NCBI RefSeq assembly: GCF_011290685.1
Contig: NZ_JAANYN010000004.1
Location: 372,001-436,000, forward strand
Source: Cyclobacterium plantarum
GTDB taxonomy: Bacteria; Bacteroidota; Bacteroidia; Cytophagales; Cyclobacteriaceae
Length of the DNA: 64,000 nt
Reading direction: 5' to 3'
The position numbers were made by a program, and so were the translations under genes. The notes beneath the pieces were generated by a model that saw only the letters and a program-made list of their open reading frames with translations, did no database searches and had not been told where the DNA came from. Below are positions 8,696 through 18,027 of this stretch, piece by piece. Every line of letters begins with the position of its first letter. Positions within the stretch are counted from its first letter, which is position 1.

Positions 8696-10369
8696 ATGAA
8701 ACGAACCAAAGCACAGGAATCCAGGTCTGCCATAGAACGTTTGTATATCACCATGAGGCATTTATTCATGCGTGGCAACTACAAACCAACGGGAGTTTCA
8801 GGGGAGTCTCTGGTTCAGGCCCTGCTCACCCTTAGCCCGGAAATTTATGGGCTGGTAAATGATCCTGAAAAGCTGGAGCTTGAGGGTTTGCTTTACGTCA
8901 TGGAAAGATTGCCACAGGGTATCGAGGAGTGTCGTTACATCCGGTTGATCAGCAAAGAGGGCTATGAAGATTCCGGTTTCCAGGTATTGGTTCCTTCAAA
9001 AAGAAAAAGAAATTGTTACCGGGTGGACGATGAACAGATGTATGTGGAGATGACCCGGGGCAAAAGCGATATTTATGATATACTGACCCATCTTACCTTT
9101 CTCTATATCGAATCTGAAAAGATCCGTACCAACAGTACCGACCCAAAAGGCCGTATCAACCTCAACTGGAAAAAATTGAAGGAGATTGTGGATAAAGAAA
9201 ATAGGGGGGAAGAGTTCAACAGGGAGGCCGCTTGTTCCTACCTGACTCACCTTACCGGAAGGACTTTTGAGGAATGTATTGCCGCCGTACAAAAGTTTGA
9301 AAGTTCACATAACAGCAACAGCCTTTTTTCCATTATTTATCATATGGGCAGGCTCTCCATGGAAGAGTCTCTGGAAGGAAATGACCGGGAAATTTCCTTT
9401 TCTGCCACCCTGAGGGAAAGGGTAGGGCACCATGTGTATGGAGAAGCCTGGGCAAATGCCATCAAGACTGTTTTGGATGAACAAAACCTCCTGGAGCGAC
9501 CCATCCATGTGATCAGTGCAAACCTGCACAGTGTGGTGAATACCATTTACGGCCACCAGGCATTGGGATTGAAAGATTACGAAGCCATCGAAGACATGGC
9601 TATGAAAATCAGTGTCAATAGCAAAGGCAATAAAGGAAAGGAAATCCTGGATTATGCCCGGAAAAACGGCTTGATACAGGTGGTAGATACTTCGGGTACC
9701 AATATTGGGGTGCAGGTAATCGATACTGGAAAAATGAGTTCATCTAACCTATTGCCCGGTGTCAAACTGGAGGAGTCTGATAAGAAAAGACCTGTTTTGG
9801 TGGTGATGGATTATGCTTTTGGCGAACAAGCCTATGAATGCTTTGATGAACTTTTGAAGCCCTATGAGGTAGGCCAGCAAAAAGTACCCTTAAACATCAT
9901 TTCTACTGCTATAATGGGAAAAGCAGGTATTTTGGAAGGCAAAAAAGGAGATATCATGATACCCAACGCCCATGTATTTGAGGGGACTGCGGACAATTAT
10001 CCATTTAAAAATGAGTTAGATGCAGCAGACTTCGAGGGCTTTGGATTGAATGTTTACCAGGGCCCCATGATTACAGTTTTAGGTACTTCCCTGCAGAACA
10101 AAGAGGTTCTGGGCTATTTTATGGAGTCTTCCTGGAAAGCCATCGGACTGGAAATGGAGGGGGCTCATTACCAGAAGGCCATTCAATCTGCCAGCAAAAT
10201 CAGGAACAGTATTCGCAAAAGTGTGAAGGTCATGTATGCTTATTATGCTTCGGATAATCCGCTTGAAACGGGCAGTACACTGGCCTCTGGTGCCCTGGGT
10301 ATGGAAGGTGTAAGGCCTACCTACCTGATTACCTATAAAATTTTGGAACAAATAGGGAAAGCCTGGTAG
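8696..10369 (+). CDS. Conserved Bacteroidota protein, unknown function (DUF6909-like)
   Basis: 557 residues, no signal peptide or membrane segment. It resembles large single-copy Bacteroidota proteins annotated as DUF6909; this is from memory and not verified. The N-terminal half is helical (AIERLYITMRHLFMRG). The C-terminal third contains GDIMIPNAHVFEGTADNYPF and GLEMEGAHYQKAI, which recall purine or uridine phosphorylases, where a Met-Glu pair binds the ribose. That suggests a nucleoside-phosphorylase-like domain, but phosphate-site residues were not identified. It has its own promoter region and converges with the Kef gene. Confidence 0.6.
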   Translation: MKRTKAQESRSAIERLYITMRHLFMRGNYKPTGVSGESLVQALLTLSPEIYGLVNDPEKLELEGLLYVMERLPQGIEECRYIRLISKEGYEDSGFQVLVPSKRKRNCYRVDDEQMYVEMTRGKSDIYDILTHLTFLYIESEKIRTNSTDPKGRINLNWKKLKEIVDKENRGEEFNREAACSYLTHLTGRTFEECIAAVQKFESSHNSNSLFSIIYHMGRLSMEESLEGNDREISFSATLRERVGHHVYGEAWANAIKTVLDEQNLLERPIHVISANLHSVVNTIYGHQALGLKDYEAIEDMAMKISVNSKGNKGKEILDYARKNGLIQVVDTSGTNIGVQVIDTGKMSSSNLLPGVKLEESDKKRPVLVVMDYAFGEQAYECFDELLKPYEVGQQKVPLNIISTAIMGKAGILEGKKGDIMIPNAHVFEGTADNYPFKNELDAADFEGFGLNVYQGPMITVLGTSLQNKEVLGYFMESSWKAIGLEMEGAHYQKAIQSASKIRNSIRKSVKVMYAYYASDNPLETGSTLASGALGMEGVRPTYLITYKILEQIGKAW

Positions 10370-10388
10370 CCATCCATTAGGATTTACC

Positions 10389-12266
10389 TTATTCTTTGTT
10401 TTCTTTTAGTCCTTCTTTGATCGAAGAAGCGTCCCAGGCATGGTCATTCAAACTGAAGCGACGGTGCAATTCAGACTTCAAAAGGTCCTCCTGCATAGAA
10501 ATGGTTCGCCGAATGGTTGAAATGTATGCATTTTTATCATCCTTAACTTTAACCAATTCTTTGAGCGAATCTTCGTCGTAATTAATGAAATTTTGTGCCA
10601 GGCGGTGAACGGTGAACGCCCGAAATCCAAGTTTGATCAAAACATCCCTACCCATTCGTACGGCACTTTCCAAATGTTGCCTGTAAATATGCGCTACGTC
10701 CAGTTCAATCATTTCGTAAGCATCGGCCCTGTTTTGAGCCCTCATCATAAGCTCAAGATGCGGAAAGTGTTTCTTGAGTAGCCGTACCAGCCTCAGATTG
10801 GTTTCCGGATCTTCAATTGCAGAAATAAAAATGCTGGCATCCTTTGCTCCGGCCATTTCAAGTAAGTCTAGTCTGGTGACATCGCCATAGTACACTTCAA
10901 ATCCCATTTTTCTCAACAAATCAACCCGGTCCGAATCAAAGTCCAGAATGGTTGCCTGGATTCCATTGGCTCTTAGAAAGCGACCTACAGTACTTCCGTA
11001 ATGCGAAAACCCGGCTAAAATAACTTTATTTTTTTCATGCATGTAATCTTGTTCCCTGGACGCCTTTTCCCGGGTGCCAATCCGCGGAAGAATCCATTTT
11101 TCACGAATCAGTAAAAGTATAGGTGTGCATGCCATGCTAAGGGCCGTTATGGCCATCAGAAACTCGGTGGTAGAAGGAGGGATGATGGATAGTTGGGTAG
11201 CAAATGAAAAGGTTACGAAGGCAAATTCCCCAACCTGGCTCAAACCCAGGGAAAAGGTTAAGTTTTGATCTGTGCCCATTTTATTGTACTTGCCGATACC
11301 AAATAGTAGTATGCTTTTCAATAGCAAGACAGACAACGTGGCGGCAACTAAAAGCAAGAAATTTTCGCGAATCAACCCAAAGTTTATAGAGGCCCCGACG
11401 GCAATAAAAAATAATCCCAGCAACAATCCTTTGAAAGGTTCCAGGTCACTCTCCAATTCATGTTTAAATTCCGAATTTGCCAGAACCACCCCTCCGAGAA
11501 AAGCCCCTAAGGCCGGACTGAGGCCGACAAATTCCATTAAAAAGGCGATTCCAACAATTATCAATAATGCAGAGCCAACAAATAATTCCCGCAGCCTGGT
11601 CTTTGCAATGAGTCTCAGCAAAGGTACAAGCAAGTATTTGCCAGCGATTATGATAAAGATTACAGCTCCAAACACGAATAACGTTTGGACCAACGCAGAA
11701 AATTGAGAAATGGGGCTATGAAGCGCCTCCTCTGAAACCATTGCTCCACTTGCTGCCAGCAGAGGAAGGAGTGCAAGAATCGGGATGACGACAATATCCT
11801 GCATCAACAATACGGCAAATGAGTTCTGCCCGGCGGTACTATTCAATTGGTTTTTTTCTCCCAGAGATTGTAAAACAATGGCTGTGGACGAAAGTGCCAG
11901 CGAGCAACTGATTGCAAGCGCCTGCCTCCAATCTTGCCCCAGTGCGAGTAAAACTACGAAAAAAAGGAATGTAGTCAGCAATACCTGAGAAAGTCCCACC
12001 CTGCTGATCATTTTTCGCATGCTCCAAAGTTTTGCTGGTTCAAGTTCCAGTCCAATCAGAAAAAGCATCATTACCACACCAAACTCCGCAAAGTGAAGGA
12101 TATCTTCACCTTCTTCTCCTATGAAGCCGAGTACAAAGGGGCCTATGAGCATACCCGCTAGTAAATAGCCCAATACCGAGCCCATTCCCAATTTTTTTGC
12201 AATTGGAACACAAACGATGGCTGCAGACAGGTAAATCATAGCCTGAAATAGAAATCCGTTTTCCAT
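10389..12266 (-). CDS. KefB/KefC-type cation:proton antiporter (CPA2) with RCK_N domain
   Basis: 625 residues from ATG at 12266; the longer upstream frame overlaps the preceding gene and lacks similarity. The N-terminal 380 residues hold about 12 membrane segments with the CPA2 signatures GYLLAGMLIGP, LEPAKLWSMRK and LALSSTAIVLQSLGEK. After a linker comes a Rossmann RCK_N (TrkA-N) domain: KVILAGFSHYGSTVGRFL, then ILDFDSDRVDLLRKMG and VYYGDVTR. The family exports potassium in exchange for protons under electrophile or pH stress. The flavoprotein immediately upstream (13-base gap) is the expected ancillary subunit. Confidence 0.93.
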   Translation of the reverse strand: MENGFLFQAMIYLSAAIVCVPIAKKLGMGSVLGYLLAGMLIGPFVLGFIGEEGEDILHFAEFGVVMMLFLIGLELEPAKLWSMRKMISRVGLSQVLLTTFLFFVVLLALGQDWRQALAISCSLALSSTAIVLQSLGEKNQLNSTAGQNSFAVLLMQDIVVIPILALLPLLAASGAMVSEEALHSPISQFSALVQTLFVFGAVIFIIIAGKYLLVPLLRLIAKTRLRELFVGSALLIIVGIAFLMEFVGLSPALGAFLGGVVLANSEFKHELESDLEPFKGLLLGLFFIAVGASINFGLIRENFLLLVAATLSVLLLKSILLFGIGKYNKMGTDQNLTFSLGLSQVGEFAFVTFSFATQLSIIPPSTTEFLMAITALSMACTPILLLIREKWILPRIGTREKASREQDYMHEKNKVILAGFSHYGSTVGRFLRANGIQATILDFDSDRVDLLRKMGFEVYYGDVTRLDLLEMAGAKDASIFISAIEDPETNLRLVRLLKKHFPHLELMMRAQNRADAYEMIELDVAHIYRQHLESAVRMGRDVLIKLGFRAFTVHRLAQNFINYDEDSLKELVKVKDDKNAYISTIRRTISMQEDLLKSELHRRFSLNDHAWDASSIKEGLKENKE

Positions 12267-12279
12267 ATGATTAAGGATT

Positions 12280-12855
12280 TTACTGGTTGAGTTTTGGAAA
12301 TTGGTGCAAACCGGAAAAATCGCGGTTTTGAGTAAGAAATTCAAGAAGGGATTTAAACAAACCTGTTTCCTGCTTTAGTTTTTGTGCAGCCAGCTCATGT
12401 GATCCGCCGATATGAAAAGGCGGTAAATAGTTCATTCCACACAAGGTAGCGGTCTGTTTGAAGGGCAGCAAAAATTGGGTTAGGCCATGACCGCGCTTTC
12501 CATTAGCAGAATAGGCGGCATCATTTCCTCCTGTACTAATTGCGCTAAAAGCAGTTTTCCCCTTTAGATAGGTCCCGCGAGGACCATAAGCCCAATTGAA
12601 TTCCAAAACCAGGTCGATCCATTGTTTCAGGAGTGGGGGGGAAGAATACCAGTAAACAGGGTGCAACCACACAAGGACATCCGCCAAAAGAAGTAATTCC
12701 TGTTCTTCCTGCACCTGTACATTAAAATCGGGATACAGCTCATACAAATCACGTATGGTTACGTTAGGCATGTCCTGAATTTCGTCTACCATTCCTTTCA
12801 TTATCCTGGAATGCTCAAATTTGGGATGGGCCATTATGACCAGAATATTTTTCAT
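12280..12855 (-). CDS. KefF/KefG-type NAD(P)H oxidoreductase (flavodoxin-like fold)
   Basis: 191 residues. MKNILVIMAHPKFEHSRI and VWLHPVYWYSSPPLLKQWID are the FMN/NAD(P)H quinone-reductase motifs, and the STGGNDAAYS and MNYLPPFHIGG blocks are specific to the KefF/KefG group. It is probably a soluble flavoprotein that binds the cytosolic face of the adjacent Kef antiporter and activates it, while reducing quinones. Placement directly before the antiporter on the same strand supports this pairing. Confidence 0.88.
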   Translation of the reverse strand: MKNILVIMAHPKFEHSRIMKGMVDEIQDMPNVTIRDLYELYPDFNVQVQEEQELLLLADVLVWLHPVYWYSSPPLLKQWIDLVLEFNWAYGPRGTYLKGKTAFSAISTGGNDAAYSANGKRGHGLTQFLLPFKQTATLCGMNYLPPFHIGGSHELAAQKLKQETGLFKSLLEFLTQNRDFSGLHQFPKLNQ

Positions 12856-13676
12856 ACCAAGGGGTAATTTTGCTAGTGGGGAAAAGTTTAGTACGCTACA
12901 TTGTTAAGCCAATAATTCTTCAAAATTAAATAAATTAATCTATTATTATTTCCTCCTTTTTTTCTTTCTTGATGCTGCCAGTTGTGTATAACGCTCCTCG
13001 GCAGGCCGCAGATCCAGTGACTGTTACCTACTCTCTATGCTATAGAACACGATGTGCTTCTTTACCCTTCTAACAGATTCAGGCCATCTACTGCAGGACC
13101 AATTCCTGGAATGCCAGAAAATTGCAGTCAATAAGAATTCAAAATTTGATCAATTTGATTATTTAAGGTAGAATGATAGACCTTCACCAAATAAAAGCCA
13201 TATTATCAGTAAGTCTATCAATAAATCCTCGATTAGAAATGACTTTAACCTGTATTTTACGACCCAAACGACTCATTTATACAAAAAAATATCTCAGCAT
13301 AAACTTATTAACACCCACCAAATCTTCACGCTTCTCCCATAAATTGCATGATCCAAATATAATTTTTCATCTAACTAATTTAATGGGTTTAGGAGAGCCT
13401 TATTAAAAGTAAATACTGTTTTTTCCACTTAATAAATTTAAATTCCTGTTAGGATTTTCGATTTATTTATTTGAAATTTGGGAGTGACAGTATATTTATT
13501 TTGACCTGTCTATAATGACAGGTATTTGGATTTGGTTTAAGGTGATTTTCTTTGTGCATGTCTGCAAATTGCTTTTAAATACAATCTTTTCTTCTGTAAC
13601 CTTTTGTTATTTCTGAAACAGGACCAACTTTAAAACAAAAGGAAGCTTCGTTAAATTCTTTTAGTTGGAGTGAATA
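12856..13676. other. Gene-free stretch before the eCIS cluster
   Basis: About 820 bases with no convincing coding region on either strand. It lies between the start of the minus-strand KefF-like gene and the first eCIS gene, so it must carry promoters in both directions. It is AT-rich from about 13130 onward and contains the perfect inverted repeat at 13504-13523. No gene remnant was recognised. Confidence 0.7.
13504..13523. promoter_or_regulatory. Inverted repeat upstream of eCIS (candidate operator)
   Basis: ACCTGTC and GACAGGT form a perfect 7-bp inverted repeat around TATAAT. It lies 153 bases before the first eCIS ATG. The T tract of a terminator is missing and no terminating gene precedes it, so an operator or leader hairpin is more plausible. 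Confidence 0.4.
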
Positions 13677-14273
13677 ATGGTTTTTGAGGTTTTTCAAATT
13701 TTAAGCGAGCAGGTAAATGCCTATTTTCAGGAAATAGGCCTGGAGGATTCTCAATTGGTCATTGACAACATCGCACTGGCAGAGGGTTCTTCAGATGCAG
13801 CTGATGCCATGCGGGACAAGGTGGTGCTCAGCCTGGTAAATCTGCATGAAGAGGGGACCATGAAAAACCAACCCAACCACCATGTTAGAAACGATCAGAT
13901 ACAATACCGCAACAGGGTCATTCACCTGCACTTGTTTCTCTTGTTTTCTGCCAACAGAAATGCCTATGGCAAATCCCTGAAGGATTTATCGGCCATCATT
14001 TCATTTTTCCAGGGAAAGAAATTGTTTACTCAGGGGAACACGGTTTTTGACCGGGACCTTGATACCATGCAACAAGTGGGGAATTTTCGCTTTACCATGG
14101 AGCTGTATACGCCTACTTTCGAAGAGCTTAATTTTATCTGGGGCACCCTGGGAGGAAAACAGCTTCCCTCGGTCTTGTACCAGCTGAACCTCCTTCCTTT
14201 GGAAAGAGAGTTGGATCAGGCAGCAGGTCCTTTGATACAAAGTGTACATTCAGATGTTAAAAACAAACCCTGA
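13677..14273 (+). CDS. eCIS cap/terminator protein, DUF4255 (Afp16/Pvc16-like)
   Basis: 198 residues. The N-terminus (MVFEVFQILSEQVNAYF, then LVIDNIALAEGS) and the block RNRVIHLHLFLLFSANRNAY match DUF4255, the Pvc16/Afp16 N-terminal domain. In characterised eCIS particles this protein caps the distal end of tube and sheath and ends polymerisation. Here it is the first gene, whereas it is last in the PVC and Afp loci. The next gene follows after two bases. Confidence 0.88.
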   Translation: MVFEVFQILSEQVNAYFQEIGLEDSQLVIDNIALAEGSSDAADAMRDKVVLSLVNLHEEGTMKNQPNHHVRNDQIQYRNRVIHLHLFLLFSANRNAYGKSLKDLSAIISFFQGKKLFTQGNTVFDRDLDTMQQVGNFRFTMELYTPTFEELNFIWGTLGGKQLPSVLYQLNLLPLERELDQAAGPLIQSVHSDVKNKP

Positions 14274-14275
14274 TC

Positions 14276-15133
14276 ATGTTCACTACTCACTATACCACCC
14301 TTTTTTCCATAAATATCCTGCACGGGTATCACCTCAATAACGGGGAAGAAAACTACCTGGATCTGAATGTGGCAAATCAGGAAAAAATGATGGCCGGATA
14401 CGATTGGAACCAATTTCTCAAATTAAGTCCAACGAGGGAAACCCAAAGGCAGTTCCGGCGATTTCAACTCCTAAGTAAAAATACCAACAAAAGCCTGCGG
14501 GTAATGGTGCGCACACTGGAGGTCGATTCACAGGATAGTTTTATTCCATTGGATCAGGAACTTACCCTGGCTTTCCTGATTAGCTACAGGGATCCTTATT
14601 TCGAGAATTATACCGATATGAATTTTCTATCGGGTGAAAAAATGTTTTTCAGCAATTTTCATCCTGCCCCCTTGGAAGGCTTGGACTTTCAGCCCATATC
14701 TATGGAAGCTACCGAAGAATATTTTTCCGACAGCTTTCTCCTTTCAGCAGTAAACTTTGAACTGTTACTGGATGCTTACCGCATAAAAGAAGCAGGTAAG
14801 GATACCGCAGGTCTTATTCTCATCCGGATGCAGGGGGAAACTGGTAATCTCAATGTGATCAATGTAAACAATACCCTTAAAATAAATCCCACGGTCTTTA
14901 AAATGCATTTTGCCAATCGAAGCACGTATTGGCGATATTATCAGGCATCCAGTGATACCGGTGCCGAGACCAACCAGCCTAAGCCCTTAACCAAAAATGG
15001 ATTTGTGCAGCTGTCCACAGAGACGGATTTTGATACAGATCCGGCAGCAATCAGCCATTTGCGGTTCCCCAATCCCGGGGTAAAACACATTCAATCAGAT
15101 GGAATCAATTACTATTCAGAAATTAATATTTAA
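14276..15133 (+). CDS. Unknown eCIS-associated protein (285 residues)
   Basis: No domain recognised. There is no signal peptide or membrane segment. It is rich in Phe, Tyr and Asn, with a predicted mixed alpha/beta pattern (TTLFSINILHGYHLNN; LRVMVRTLEVDSQDSFIPLD). Its position, two bases after the cap gene and 11 bases before the sheath gene, makes a structural role at the cap end likely. Possibilities are a cap partner or adaptor, or a surface decoration. This is inferred only from gene order. Confidence 0.6.
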   Translation: MFTTHYTTLFSINILHGYHLNNGEENYLDLNVANQEKMMAGYDWNQFLKLSPTRETQRQFRRFQLLSKNTNKSLRVMVRTLEVDSQDSFIPLDQELTLAFLISYRDPYFENYTDMNFLSGEKMFFSNFHPAPLEGLDFQPISMEATEEYFSDSFLLSAVNFELLLDAYRIKEAGKDTAGLILIRMQGETGNLNVINVNNTLKINPTVFKMHFANRSTYWRYYQASSDTGAETNQPKPLTKNGFVQLSTETDFDTDPAAISHLRFPNPGVKHIQSDGINYYSEINI

Positions 15134-15144
15134 CAGGATGAATC

Positions 15145-17118
15145 ATGGCAGCAAATTACAGAACACCAGGTGTCTACATTGAGGAGATTTCAAAATTCCC
15201 CCCGTCCGTAGCACAGGTAGAAACCGCAATTCCGGCCTTTATTGGCTACACGGAAAAAGCAAGGGAGAAGGAGGCAGATACCACCGAAACCCTTTTGAAC
15301 CAGCCTAAACGTATCGTTTCCCTTTTGGAATATGAAACGTTCTTTGGAGGACCTGACCCTGAAATTGGAATAAAAGTGCAGATTTCAGAGACGGAAGGAG
15401 ATAAATCGGTATTGGTGGAAGGGCCGGACCCCGAGGACAAGTCGCCCTTTCTGATGTATTATTCCATGCAGGCCTATTTTGCCAATGGAGGCGGGCCCTG
15501 TTTTATCATTTCGGTCGGTATTTACGAAGAAGCGGATCCCGCTTCCCCGGTTACCATGGCGGCACTTAACCTGGGCTTGCAGGAATTGGAAAAAGAGGAT
15601 GAACCGACTTTGATCTTGTTTCCGGATGCCATATCCCTGCCGGAACCAAGTCAGTATTATTCTGTCTATAACAATGCCCTGGCACTCTGCCGGAAAATGA
15701 GGGACCGGTTTACCATCATCGACACCTATACCAATATCATGGAAACGGAGATTTCTTTGGATACAGGAGTTAGGGAATTGATTACCGGGGATCTGGAAGA
15801 GAAAAAATATGGGGCCGTTTATTACCCTTATGTGGAAACCATTCTCAATTACAGTTATGATCCGGAACAAACGGAGATTTCCCATATGATTACCGATGCT
15901 TCACCTGTTTCGGATATCATGGAGGAAATAGATGAAATTTTAGTGGAGGCCGAAGGTATCATGACCGATTTGCCGGGTGAAATTACTGCTTTTACCGATG
16001 CCAATACAGCCATTCAGGCCGGATCGGATGGAGATGCGGTTACCAATAAGGCCACCGTTGGTGATCCCCTTCAGGACATCATTGATGCCTTGAATGAATT
16101 TTCAAGTCTGATGGCCGAAGTAGTAGATGATACCAATAATGTGGCTGCACTGGCCCAGCCAACAGATGAAGCCCTGGCAACAGCAGCCACAGAGGCAGCC
16201 AATGCACTGAATGATGAATTGGAAGAGGGTGCTGACCTGCCTGCATTTATTGCAGGGCTTCAGGGCCATTTGGATATTCTAAACCAGGATGTGGATGGAA
16301 CGGCTGTAAAACAGGCCTCGGGTGATGCGAATACCAGCATTACTTCGACCGATGTAAATGCCCTGCTACAAGGGATCCTTGATTTGATCGATCCTCCTAT
16401 TTTGGATGCCCTGCTGGATATTGAAGAGCTGGATATGGAATCCGAAGGGGCTTTACATGACCTGGCCCTCAGTGAAGTGGAGGATATAGACAGCAGCACC
16501 TATAATAAAATAAAAAATGAAATCAATCGGCTCAGGGTAATATTGCCTCCTTCCCCGCTTATCGCCGGAGTTTATGCCCGGGTGGATGCCAACAATGGGG
16601 TTTGGAAAGCACCCGCCAATGTTTCATTGAAATATGTGGTCAAGCCAACGGTAAAAATCACCAACGAAATGCAGGACAGGTTGAATGTGGACACTACTGC
16701 CGGGAAGTCCATCAATGCCATCCGATCCTTTACGGGTAAAGGCACCTTGGTTTGGGGAGCGAGAACATTAGCCGGTAACGACAATGAATGGCGTTATGTG
16801 CCGGTCAGGAGATTTTTCAATATGGTGGAAGAATCCGTAAAAAAAGCTACGGAACAATTTGTATTTGAAGCCAATGATGCCAACACCTGGGTGAAGGTCA
16901 GGGCCATGATAGAGAATTTTCTGGTACAACAATGGAGGGCCGGAGCATTGCCCGGGGCCAAGCCGGAACATGCCTTTTACGTAAGAGTGGGCCTGGGGCA
17001 GACCATGACCGCCATGGATATTCTGGAAGGCCGGATGAATGTGGAGATTGGCATGGCCGTCGTGAGGCCGGCAGAATTTATCATTCTGAAGTTCTCTCAT
17101 AAAATGCAGGAATCCTGA
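15145..17118 (+). CDS. eCIS contractile sheath protein with acidic insertion
   Basis: 657 residues. The start (YRTPGVYIEEISKFPPSVAQVETAIPAFIGYT) is the conserved sheath N-terminus, here residues about 5-36. The C-terminal core has PLIAGVYARVDANNGVWKAPAN near 470-490 and the handshake domain ending in AEFIILKFSHKM. Between about residues 248 and 450 lies an Asp/Glu/Ala-rich, helical segment not seen in compact sheaths. Only one sheath gene is present, unlike the three in Afp and PVC, so one protein must form the whole sheath. It contracts to drive the inner tube outward. Confidence 0.93.
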   Translation: MAANYRTPGVYIEEISKFPPSVAQVETAIPAFIGYTEKAREKEADTTETLLNQPKRIVSLLEYETFFGGPDPEIGIKVQISETEGDKSVLVEGPDPEDKSPFLMYYSMQAYFANGGGPCFIISVGIYEEADPASPVTMAALNLGLQELEKEDEPTLILFPDAISLPEPSQYYSVYNNALALCRKMRDRFTIIDTYTNIMETEISLDTGVRELITGDLEEKKYGAVYYPYVETILNYSYDPEQTEISHMITDASPVSDIMEEIDEILVEAEGIMTDLPGEITAFTDANTAIQAGSDGDAVTNKATVGDPLQDIIDALNEFSSLMAEVVDDTNNVAALAQPTDEALATAATEAANALNDELEEGADLPAFIAGLQGHLDILNQDVDGTAVKQASGDANTSITSTDVNALLQGILDLIDPPILDALLDIEELDMESEGALHDLALSEVEDIDSSTYNKIKNEINRLRVILPPSPLIAGVYARVDANNGVWKAPANVSLKYVVKPTVKITNEMQDRLNVDTTAGKSINAIRSFTGKGTLVWGARTLAGNDNEWRYVPVRRFFNMVEESVKKATEQFVFEANDANTWVKVRAMIENFLVQQWRAGALPGAKPEHAFYVRVGLGQTMTAMDILEGRMNVEIGMAVVRPAEFIILKFSHKMQES

Positions 17119-17151
17119 TTTATACAATGAACCATTTAAATGTAACAAACC

Positions 17152-17580
17152 ATGAGTTACCCATTATCTAAGTTTCACTTTCAAGTAGAGTGGGCTGGAA
17201 CAAATATCGGTTTTACAGAAGTTTCCGGTCTGGATGTAGAGACCGAAGTCATTGAGTACAGACACGGGGCAAGTCCTGAATATAGCAAAACCAAAATGCC
17301 AGGCATGCAAAAATTCAGCAACATTACCCTGAAAAGAGGGACTTTCGCCAGCGACAATGAGTTTTATGCCTGGTGGAATTCGGTTCAGCTCAATCAAATC
17401 GAAAGGAGGGACATTACCATTTCCCTGCTGAATGAGGAACACGAGCCCGTGGTGGTCTGGAAGGTAAAAAATGCATGGCCCACAAAAGTACAGTCAACCG
17501 ACCTGAAAGCAGATGGCAATGAGGTGGCCATAGAAAGCATGGAATTGGTTCATGAAGGACTCAGCATCCAAAACGACTAA
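17152..17580 (+). CDS. eCIS inner tube protein (T4 gp19-like; Pvc1-like)
   Basis: 142 residues. KFHFQVEWAGTNIGFTEVSGL, ITLKRGTFASDNEFYAWW and LLNEEHEPVVVWKVKNAWPTK are the standard motifs of the phage-tail-tube family (listed from residues about 6, 53 and 90). Subunits stack as hexamers to form the tube inside the sheath, and cargo sits in its lumen. It is probably the major tube subunit because it directly follows the sheath gene; the second tube gene begins three bases after its stop. Confidence 0.92.
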   Translation: MSYPLSKFHFQVEWAGTNIGFTEVSGLDVETEVIEYRHGASPEYSKTKMPGMQKFSNITLKRGTFASDNEFYAWWNSVQLNQIERRDITISLLNEEHEPVVVWKVKNAWPTKVQSTDLKADGNEVAIESMELVHEGLSIQND

Positions 17581-17583
17581 TTT

Positions 17584-18027
17584 ATGGCCTATGCATATCC
17601 TCCGGTTGGCTTTCATTTTTCTGTCAGCTTTTCGGGCTTAGACGGGGAGGAGAATGACACCCATTTTCAGTCTGTTTCCGGATTGACGGTGGACATGGAT
17701 ACAGAGGAGTTTGCCGAAGGTGGCGAAAACAGGTTCAAGCACAAGTTTCCGGTAAAAACCAAATATGCCAACCTGGTCCTGAAAAGAGGCTTGATGGTGG
17801 GGTCCGAATTGATCAGTTGGTGCAGAGATGCCCTTGAGAATTTTGAGTTTGCTCCCAAAGACCTTACCGTGCAACTGTTGAATGAGGAACATGAGCCTTT
17901 GATGACCTGGAATGTGGTGCATGCCTTTCCGGTGAAATGGGCTGTGGATGATTTTAATGCACAGGAGAGCAAGCTGGTGATCGAAACCCTTGAGTTTTCC
18001 TACCAGTATTTTAAAACCATTGAATGA
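17584..18027 (+). CDS. eCIS tube protein 2 (Pvc5-like tube initiator)
   Basis: 147 residues, same fold as the preceding gene (VGFHFSVSFSGLDGEEND, LVLKRGLMVGSELISWC, VQLLNEEHEPLMTWNVVHAFP) but clearly diverged. In PVC and Afp a separate tube paralogue forms the first ring on the baseplate, and its position just before the DUF5908 and LysM genes fits that role. Its stop overlaps the next start (ATGA at 18024-18027). Confidence 0.88.
   Translation: MAYAYPPVGFHFSVSFSGLDGEENDTHFQSVSGLTVDMDTEEFAEGGENRFKHKFPVKTKYANLVLKRGLMVGSELISWCRDALENFEFAPKDLTVQLLNEEHEPLMTWNVVHAFPVKWAVDDFNAQESKLVIETLEFSYQYFKTIE

Noticed and set aside
13173-13406. 77-residue open frame in the gap before the eCIS cluster
   Set aside because: Composition follows the surrounding AT-rich DNA, there is no recognisable motif, and no start context. 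Treated as non-coding.
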